Positions 55,639 to 64,000 of a stretch of 64,000 nt of DNA are shown in pieces; position 1 is the first letter of the stretch; every line of letters starts with the position of its first letter. The DNA is taken from assembly GCA_023078685.1 (NCBI GenBank), contig JALGAS010000003.1, forward strand, positions 4,216,001-4,280,000, read 5' to 3'. This DNA comes from Neopestalotiopsis rosae (Eukaryota > Ascomycota > Sordariomycetes > Amphisphaeriales > Sporocadaceae). The notes below the pieces were generated by a model. It was not told the origin of the DNA. It ran no database searches and worked only from the letters and a program-made list of their open reading frames with translations. Position numbers and translations under genes: made by a program.

Positions 55639-57418
55639 ATGGCTTTGCAAGCAGTGTACAAGCAGTTCCTCGCTGCGCCCGACTCTTCCCTATTGGCCGA
55701 TGATGCCGCCCTGCATTATGTTACGACCACCACAAGCTACCGCGGCTCTGCCGACATCGTCAAGCACTTGACCTCTATGCGCAACCAGGTCAAGAAGAAG
55801 CGGGAGGAGTATCTCACTGTTATCGAGGGCCAGAACGCTATCGCCATCGAGGTCGACACTATCCTCGAGTTCGTTACTAGCGGTGGTGCCTATCTCCCCG
55901 GCATGGATGACAACTTCCTAGCCGATCGCACCGTCTATTTGCCTGTGGTACGTGTACAGTCTGCTACGGACAATTTAGCTTCCATCGCCCTCTTCCCCAT
56001 GCCGGCTATTCTTACACTACCTCTCTCAATGCGCTCATGACTAATTCTGTAATTCGGGAAACTTGTAGACCCATATTGTCACTTTCAATCCCGAGGGCAA
56101 ACTACAGCAGATTCGTCAGAGTTGGGACCAGGGTTCGCTTTTAAAACAGCTCGACATCATTGGCAAGTCTGGCCGCAATTGGCCAATTCGCGATGCCAAG
56201 GACCAGATTAAACTCATCGCTTCCTCCCTCAAGGCCTCTGGCGAGCTGACCGCCGCCGATAACTCCTCCGCTGCACGCAGTCGCGGCAACTCCAACAATG
56301 CACTGCGCGACCCTCATGCCTCGCTCGCCTTGTTTGCGCCCCGCGAGGAGATCGAGCAGCATGGTCCTGCCTCCGTCATCTCTCCTAGAGGTGGGCCACG
56401 GCCTAGGCAACGTGACTTTGCTGAGATCCTCGGTGACGAGCCTGTCGATGCGCCTGGCTCCCCCAGCGCTGGGCGCGGTCGGCCAGACTCTGCCATCGCC
56501 CCAAAAATAGGTGCCGGTAAGAATTTCCAGGCGAACCGTCTGTTCGAGACCGAGGGCGACGTTCCGGAAGAGCCCGAGTCAACGGATGAGGGCAAATCGC
56601 CAGATCGCTTTTACCGCCCCAACCCAAAGAAGTACAACCACTTTGATTTCGCCGACGGCTCTGAGCCGCAAGATGCGCCCAAGCCTGGCGAGGCCACGCC
56701 TCTCAAGACTAAGCATACCAGCCAGTGGAACTTCGAGGATTTTGTTACCCCCGCAAAGGCCCGGCCTGGCAAGGCACTGCAGAAGAGCCATCAAGATGTG
56801 CGCCACTGGGGAAACCCCGGCGATGAAGATGTGCAGGAGAGCGTTCGAAAGCCCGCAAACAACAAACCCCGCCGCGACGCCGAGCCACACTTTGAGTTCG
56901 TTGACGATGGTGTACCTCAAGGAGAGCCTCGTGCAGGCCGCCCGCGTGGTGCCACACACAACAACGGACTCGGCTTGTACAAGAACAACGTATATAGCGA
57001 GGGGGGACAGGCCGATGAAGACGAAGCCTCGGCTGCTGCAGATCAGCACGCTCTCGGCAATATCACCAACCTCAAGAACCGTGGCAAGGCTTTCCAACCT
57101 CAGTTTGCCATGACTGACGACTCGCCAGCAAAGGTGCCCTCAAACAAGCAAGTGGGACAAGACCGTCAAAAGGCTGTAAAGATGATGGATGCAAATTGGT
57201 CTTCGTATGATCAGTCGCCCGTTCAAAAAGAGAACAAGCCAGTCAAGCCCAAGGCGACGGGCAATGACCGCGGTATCCACATTGGTGGTGACGGCATGGG
57301 CGGCTCTCGAGGAACAAACAGAGACTGGCTCTTTGGCGGCGATGAGGAGGAGCCAACCAAGACGCTTCCAACGAGGAAGAACGCAGCCAAGTCGGGAAGC
57401 TTCAACTGGGACTTCTAG
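55639..57418 (+). CDS. NTF2-like-fold protein with long disordered tail
   Basis: Two exons, 55639-55947 and 56069-57418, with a 121-nt phase-0 intron; 552 aa. Residues 1 to about 170 look like an NTF2-like (SnoaL-type) alpha+beta fold: VYKQFLAAPDSSLLADDAAL, GSADIVKHLTSMRNQVKKKR, HIVTFNPEGKLQQIRQSWDQ, followed by DIIGKSGRNWPIRDAKDQIK. The rest is disordered and rich in Pro, Asp, Gly and Lys, with recurring aromatic-acidic motifs: NHFDFADG, QWNFEDFVTP, HFEFVDDG, and a terminal FNWDF. I know this arrangement from uncharacterised filamentous-ascomycete proteins and cannot name a function. The repeated short motifs suggest binding sites for a partner, which is inference. The start is the ATG after GCCAGCC, and the leader upstream is long and pyrimidine-rich. 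Confidence 0.85.
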
Positions 57419-58588
57419 AAGGACTCCATGGATATCGAATGGAGTCCTTCCAGGGCTGGCTTATGCTTGCGCACTGTTGACAAGAAGAGCACCTAGAGGA
57501 ATTTCCACTTTTCTTGAACCGATACATACTACAGATTGGCGCATCTTTATCTATCGCGAAATCGACATTTTGGCATTGCCTAAAAGATTGAAAGAACCAG
57601 ACTTGAACAAAATTTGAGGCTTGGAGTATCATTGAAAGGCCGGATGGCATTTCTTTTTGGACGTAACACTTATACCTGTCCTCATTTGCATGCTTCAGAC
57701 CATCACTTGTCTCAAAAGGCTGGGACTGTCTTGTCAAATGAGGCATCACTTTACTTCTAGAACTTGAAAGAGTCTGTACATTCAAGGCTTGGAAGTGTAT
57801 TGCGCCATGTATATGAACGGGGGAAAGCAGCTGGTCGGTCTTGTGTCATATTGTCTCTGTCTTCTCTCTGGCGCGCTTGTGCATTGTTGATACATACCGA
57901 AGCGATTATTTTTGTTGTTGATGCGGAGCGAAGCCGCATACCGTACGAAGTGCGTCAGATTGCGAAGAAACATGATTTGTGTAAGAGTGGGATGAGGGAA
58001 GGGGGAAAGTCCCCCATGAAAGTTGCGAAGGAGTTGCAAGATTGGGGCTATTATAGATAATATAACAAGCCTTTCCAAATATTTGCTTTCAACACCATTG
58101 TGTGATATTTGTACATCCATGATGTCACAGGCTTGCAATCAGAATGCGAGAGTACTATGCAGATCTTTCCGGTCCTTGATGCATTACTGGAATGTCTGGT
58201 CCTGAACAAAATGCCATTCATTTTGCGAAGGCTAGGTGGTGATCACCTGTCAAGTCAGGAAGTCGAATACTTTTTGGATGATGGACGAGTCAGAGTATCT
58301 TGCCTGTCAATTTTTTCTTTCTAGAAAGTATCTTAGGGAAAAGAAATACTATAGACGTACACAGTAGCAGAGTATAGAATTCTCCACCTTCGCCCACTTA
58401 GTACGTTGCCTACCTTGGTCAACGAAAACTATGTATCTAATGCAAGGTATTACATGGTGTAAATCAAGTTATGGATACCCCAACCTTGCGTGCCCCGTAT
58501 GAATCCTTAGGGGTTTCCTATAGTCAGTAGTGTCGTCAAAATGGGTGGGGTTCTGTATATGTAGCAATTCAGACAAAAAGGTAGGGGC

Positions 58589-58623
58589 AAAAGAAAAAAA
58601 GAAAAAAGAAAAAAGAAAAAGAG
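58589..58623. repeat. Purine (A/G) tract
   Basis: About 35 nt of A-runs separated by single G residues. Low-complexity sequence with no gene nearby; it may be nucleosome-excluding. Confidence 0.8.
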
Positions 58624-59436
58624 TTGACAGGTCGTACAAACGGTGGTTCCGGCCAGGGTTCCCATGGTCGACTCAAGAAGCTATCTCGTTATCTTGATAG
58701 AAGCTACCTAACTTACTGCATATCAGCTGAATATTTCCATGTGCGCCCGCCAAAGGGAGAGATTGCGGCTATCACATGGCCTTCAATGAGCATACTATGT
58801 AGAGGCATCCGTCCATGGTCTGTCGATACAATCCCCAACCACCCCCACCACCTCGGGCGAGCATCAAAGCGGCGTCGCAGTGTTACAGTAAGAATTGAGA
58901 TGATTGCTGGTGACAGTACGATGAGGATTAGGACCCCTACGACCAACCCATGTCAAGTCTGTAGTCGACTGTACATTTAGTGAGTAATTGAGATGCTGGA
59001 TGGATGGTGACTAACCTAGATGATGATGAAATGTATGGATTTATTGATTGATTGATGGATCGAATGGATGCACGTGTATCTGGGTACTTGCTCATTGATT
59101 CTGCACCATAGTGTGTGTGATAGTACGTCAAGTGCTTGGTGCACTGGAATGTGCGTTAAGGTTACCTGTTGTACATGTGTACTGTATGTAGTCTTGTTGT
59201 GTCCATACAGGCTCCAATCTCTGTCGGAGGTTCTACAGCGAAAGCGGCAACTACTGCGCGCTCGGAACTAGAAGCACCAAGGCAAGGTCCAAGATAAGCC
59301 GCCCACCTTCATCCCACGGCCACCCCCTTCCACTTCCCTTGCCTCCCTCCCCATGCTTTCCGACCCTTCAAAATGGCCAATCGACCAGTCAGCCCAAAGA
59401 CCGTCCGTCAGCCAGCGCGGCGACCGAGCGATCAAC

Positions 59437-59470
<34 letters not shown>
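59437..59470. repeat. (CCAG)8 microsatellite
   Basis: Eight and a half tandem CCAG units, about 800 bp upstream of the permease start. All short reading frames over it are low-complexity artefacts. Confidence 0.9.
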
Positions 59471-59600
59471 CTTCCTTTTGGGGCTTTTTCTTCTCTGTTT
59501 CAATATGTACCCATCCAAAACCGCCCACGTCCCTCGGCTGAGACTCTTTTCTCATCAGAAGCCATAATTTTATGAAAACAGGGCGCGAGAGGGCCATTTC

Positions 59601-59741
59601 CTATCTACTGTAGCCATCTCGGCACTCGAGTGAATGACTGAGAAGGACTAGACCTCGACTGGAACCAGATCCATCAGACCAGATCATAGACCCGGCCAGA
59701 ACCCGACTACTCACCCAAGCTGACAGCGGCTCTATCTATCT
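59601..59741 (-). promoter_or_regulatory. Candidate GATA-factor sites upstream of the permease
   Basis: CTATCT (AGATAG on the minus strand) occurs at 59601-59606 and twice overlapping in CTATCTATCT at 59732-59741. HGATAR is the site of AreA/NIT2-type nitrogen regulators, which control amino-acid permeases in ascomycetes. Clustering upstream of such a gene is suggestive, but the motif is short and common. Confidence 0.3.
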
Positions 59742-59833
59742 GCATGGGACCCGACGACAAACTCTCGCTAGTTTAGCAGGACGGGAAAGTTGATTGACCA
59801 CCAACAACCTTTTTACTTTTTCCTCGCACGTGT

Positions 59834-59855
59834 TGAGCTGAGCTGAGCTGAGCTG
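59834..59855. repeat. (TGAGC)4 tandem repeat
   Basis: Four tandem TGAGC units followed by TG, about 400 bp upstream of the permease start codon. Confidence 0.85.
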
Positions 59856-60052
59856 CCATCGAAAATTGACATTCCTGTACAAGAAAACCAGCGCGACAGG
59901 AGGAGCGGGCAAGGAAGAACAAGCAAACGAAAACAGCATCCGAGGTCACGCCATATTGCGCCTGGGTCGAGAGCCGCAACGCGCCTCCCACTTTGCGCCG
60001 GCCACCAATTTCGTGGGCAGACACTCACAGCCTAATCCGTGCAAGTCAAGTC

Positions 60053-60183
60053 ATGCATTTACAGTCGATGCAACATCCTCGGCTGCTTTCTGCACAGTGA
60101 AGCTTGCGCTGGTAGATCCAACTATTGGACCTGGCTGTATGATTGCCTACTGGAAACCAAGCAGCTCAGCGCTTACAATATAA
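60053..60183 (+). promoter_or_regulatory. Two short upstream open reading frames in the permease leader
   Basis: ATG frames at 60053-60100 (15 codons plus stop, MHLQSMQHPRLLSAQ) and 60139-60183 (14 codons plus stop, MIAYWKPSSSALTI) lie within 200 nt of the permease ATG. If the transcript includes them they would lower or condition translation, as uORFs do in amino-acid-responsive genes. Transcript start not visible. Confidence 0.35.
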
Positions 60184-60249
60184 CCCAGCCGGCTACTATA
60201 CAAGTCTGGAGGAAGGGACCGGCGCGCGGCCGGGTCGGAACTAGACAAG

Positions 60250-62404
60250 ATGCCGTCAAGCCGGGATATCGAGCTCAAACTGTATCCACTCAAGGATGAT
60301 TCGTTTGGCACGGCTGCCCATCATCATTACAATATGGGGAGCTATGCCACGACCGTGGGTACCGGCGGAGCCGGCGGAGGAGTAGGCGGCGGTCTTGGCC
60401 TGGGCATGCGCGAGCCCGTCTACGAAGATGCCGAGCCGCAAGGACGATTCGCCCGCTGGGTTGACAGCTTCCGGCGTGATCCCAACTTCAGCGTCCTCCC
60501 CAAAGATCCCATGGACGATATCCTAGTCGCCGAGGTGGGATCCATAAATGCTCGCCCCCCGCTGCTCAGAGACGGAAGCAGCCATTACTATGACATGCGC
60601 GGCGCGGCGCTCCGTACCGCTCAGTCGGGCCTGGCAAGAAAGCTAAAGGGTCGACACCTACAAATGATTGCCATTGGTGGCTCGATCGGAACGGGTCTTT
60701 TTGTCGCCTCGGGTCGCGCGTTGCAACTGGGCGGTCCGGCGTCGGTCCTCATTGCCTATTCCTTCATCGGCGCCATGCTGTACTTCACCGTTCAGGCCCT
60801 GGGTGAGCTCGCAGTCGCCTTTCCCGTCGCCGGATCTTTCTCTGCCTTTTCGACACGCTTTCTCGATCCGTCATGGGGCTTCGCTATGGGCTGGAAGTAA
60901 GTGACCCTTTCATCCTCCTTTCTTTGCACTTGTACCATTGGAGGGACGCACACCCGCGGACCACATTTGCCACGTCTTTTCTTGTCGAGTCTCGCGTCGT
61001 GTTGCTTCACATAACATCAGGAGACTGACTCGAGTCATGATGAAACTAGCTACGCTATGCAATGGATTGTCGTCCTTCCGCTGGAGATCATTGCCGCATC
61101 GATTACGATATCCTACTGGAACCCAGATTTGACCCGGGCGATTTTTGTCACGATATTCTTCATTTGCATTGTCGCTATCAACTTCTTTGGCGTCAAGGGT
61201 TATGGTGAGGCCGAGTTTATATTTGCTATTATAAAGGTGACTGCCGTGATTGGCTTCATGTGAGTATTGTACCCATTCCATGAAAGCAATGAACGTAAAA
61301 TATAGTAGTGACGAGATGAGTTGGCTGACTGGGTGGTACAGACTACTTGGGATTGTATTAAATATCGGCGGCACCCCCGACTCGGGATATATTGGAGGCA
61401 GATATTGGCAGGATCCCGGGGCATTCCATAATGGCTTCAAGGGGCTCTGCAGTGTCTTTGTCACGGCCGCATTTGCCTTTGCTGGCACCGAACTAGTCGG
61501 CCTGGCTGCTGCCGAGACCTTGAACCCACGCAAATCACTGCCGACAGCCATTAAGCAAGTCTTTTGGCGTATCAGCTTGTTTTACATTGTTGCCCTGACG
61601 CTTGTTGGTTTGCTCGTGCCATACACTGACAAGCGGCTGCTCTCAAATGACAGCAATGCCAATGCCGCCGCATCGCCCTTTGTCATCGCCATTGAGAATG
61701 CCGGCATCGAGATTCTCCCCTCTGTTATGAACATTGTTATTCTGGTTGCTGTCTTGTCCGTGGGAAACTCTTCCGTGTTTGGTTCATCGCGCACCTTGGC
61801 TGCCCTTGCAGACCAAGGCCAGGCGCCTCGGATCTTGTCCTATGTCGACCGCCGCGGCCGGCCTCTCGTTGCCATCATTGCCGTCTTGTCGGTAGGCTTA
61901 CTGGCGTACCTGGCCGACTTGGATACGCAGTCGACGGTGCTGGACTGGTTGCTGGCCATCTCGGGCTTATCGTCTATTTTCACGTGGGCCTCCATCTGCT
62001 TGGCGCACATTCGCTTCCGTAAGGCCTGGGCTGCCAACGGCCACAGCCTGCGTGAGCTTGCCTTTAAATCGCAGTGCGGCGTCTGGGGCTCCTGGGTTGG
62101 CCTCGTCCTCAACCTGCTCGTGCTCGCTGCCCAGTTTTGGGTCGGCGCCTGGCCCGTCGATTACCAATCCATGTCAGCCATTGAACTGGCCGAGAACTTC
62201 TTTCTGCAGTATATGGCAGTCCCTATTGTCATCCTCTTCTACTTGGCCCACCGCATCTATTATCGGACGTCCGTGGTGCGTATCAACGAAATGGATATTG
62301 ATACGGGCCGCAGAGACTTTAACCTGCCCATCCTGCTCGCCCAGGAGATGGAAGAGAAGAGGAGCTGGCCGCGTTGGAAAAGGATATACAAGTATCTCTG
62401 TTAG
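60250..62404 (+). CDS. Amino-acid permease (YAT family, Gap1-like)
   Basis: Plasma-membrane proton/amino-acid symporter of the fungal AAT/YAT family. Three exons: 60250-60896, 61050-61259 and 61342-62404, introns 153 and 82 nt, both phase 2; 639 aa. A long hydrophilic N-tail (about 130 residues with a Gly-rich patch) precedes helix 1, which carries the family signature GGSIGTGLFVASGRALQLGG. Other conserved blocks: YAMQWIVVLPLEIIAASITI, INFFGVKGYGEAEF, FAFAGTELVGLAAAETLNPR, SVGNSSVFGSSRTLAALADQ and the C-terminal WKRIYKYLC. The final Cys is the palmitoylated residue in many family members. Twelve membrane segments are expected. Substrate range cannot be read from sequence; general (Gap1-like) or basic amino acids are possible. 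Regulation by nitrogen is suggested by GATA-type sites and uORFs upstream. Confidence 0.93.
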
Positions 62405-63230
62405 ATGGACGCAATCTTGTCCAATGATTGTTAAACCCCCTTTCTTGTTTCATTGGGGTTCTGTTAGATGCGGGAATAATAGATTTTGCCACGAGGCTCA
62501 GCCGCTGCTTGCCTAGCGACTTGGTCTTTTACCTTGTGTGTGTTTACCTCCTGTTGTGTGGTATTTGATGAACTTAGCAGGGCGTCTAGGGGGTTGATTA
62601 TGTAGTCTTTGTTTTGGTCTTTTTGTGTCGTCGTACGATTGCCCGTGGCTTGTTGTGTCAAAACACCAGAGGGAGGGAGGGAGTGAGCAATCAAGACAAA
62701 TTTCTTCTCGAAAGGAAAAATTGTGGTTGTACAGGAATTTTGACTTTTCTTTTCTTCCTGAAATTACATCAATCTATAACACTTCATACGGAACGACTTT
62801 TGCTGCCGATTTATATGCTTTTCCTGACTTTTGTAGATATATGACTTTTGAATCATGCAAGAATGTAACTCGTACAGCCTTGGACGTAATCGTGGATCCT
62901 ACGATTCAATGGATCGTTTTATCGTGATGACTTGTTTATATACATATGAGGCGTATCTCAGGCTTTTGGTGGATCTAAACAGTAAAAAGAGTGAACAATG
63001 CGGCCTTTAAGTCGGCCTGGATCATCATCGTCAACGAGCCAGGCTATCTCAAACGAGAGCTCTGATGGATTACTAGCGAGCGCCTGATATTCGGCATCAT
63101 AAATTTGTTTTCTTTCCTACATCTGTATCATTTCTGCTAACAGCGCTTATGCAACGTCAATAGACAATTGGCGCAACCAGCGCCTCTGTACGCTTTTGCG
63201 TAGGTTGTCAGTCAATCGTGAGGTCCCGTC
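62405..63230. terminator. Convergent 3' intergenic region, permease / GH47
   Basis: About 825 bp between two convergent genes. The short frames here (62614-62927) are not protein-like. It should contain both polyadenylation regions. No repeat or RNA gene recognised. Confidence 0.4.

Positions 63231-64000
<770 letters not shown>

Larger units (their letters stand above)
57419..60249. other. Intergenic region upstream of the amino-acid permease
   Basis: About 2.8 kb. The left part has only short frames. A purine tract lies at 58589-58623, a TGAT/TGGATGGA stretch near 59040-59065, a CCAG microsatellite at 59437-59470 and a TGAGC repeat at 59834-59855. The right end should hold the permease promoter and leader, with AGATAG-type GATA sites and two short upstream open frames listed separately. 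Confidence 0.45.

Noticed and set aside
60910..61551. 213-aa minus-strand frame
   Set aside because: Antisense to the permease and spans both of its introns; no domain.

Overview
The window reads as nuclear DNA of a filamentous ascomycete (Pezizomycotina). I lean towards Sordariomycetes/Hypocreales on the style of the predicted proteins, without proof. The genes are split by short GT-AG introns of about 54-160 nt, many with CTAAC/CTGAC-like branch sites. They are monocistronic, lie on both strands and are separated by 0.4-3.8 kb of non-coding DNA. I see no tRNA, rRNA, CRISPR array, intact transposon or polycistronic unit. All splice models were read by eye from frame continuity and splice consensus.

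Layout. 1-6.1 kb: a 3'-truncated TMF1/Sgm1-type Golgi coiled-coil gene (-) divergent from an alkaline ceramidase YPC1/YDC1 (+). 7.6-15.1 kb: SLA1 (+), a small Gly/Ala-rich secreted protein with an acidic tail (+) and a TLC-domain membrane protein (-). 17.2-22.2 kb: COG8 (+), the mitochondrial glycine carrier HEM25 (+), a 28-base C tract, and a charged coiled-coil protein probably of the DUF8035 type (-). 26.0-33.5 kb, all on the minus strand: prefoldin subunit 1, AMP deaminase AMD1 and a Yea4-like nucleotide-sugar transporter with two micro-exons. 36.1-38.0 kb: the PP2A B55 regulatory subunit CDC55 (-). 41.2-48.7 kb: an unrecognised acidic protein (+), the mitochondrial fission dynamin DNM1 (+) and RanGAP RNA1 (-). 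50.0-53.2 kb: a decayed gene carrying several stops, frame changes and an AT-rich interval. 55.6-57.4 kb: an NTF2-like protein with a long disordered tail (+). 60.3-62.4 kb: an amino-acid permease (+). The right edge holds the 3' end of a GH47 alpha-mannosidase (-).

How the genes relate. Most are housekeeping genes. Several concern the Golgi and secretory pathway (TMF1, COG8, the Yea4-like transporter, GH47) and others the endocytic or organelle machinery (SLA1, DNM1, HEM25). Nothing suggests a biosynthetic cluster. The least ordinary items are the decayed gene at 50-53 kb, the secreted protein whose three introns all interrupt an Ala codon after the same GC^GTAAGT junction, eight non-coding copies of the palindrome AGGTACCT, the 28-nt poly-C tract, and two introns (DNM1 and the DUF8035-like gene) that could be retained in frame.
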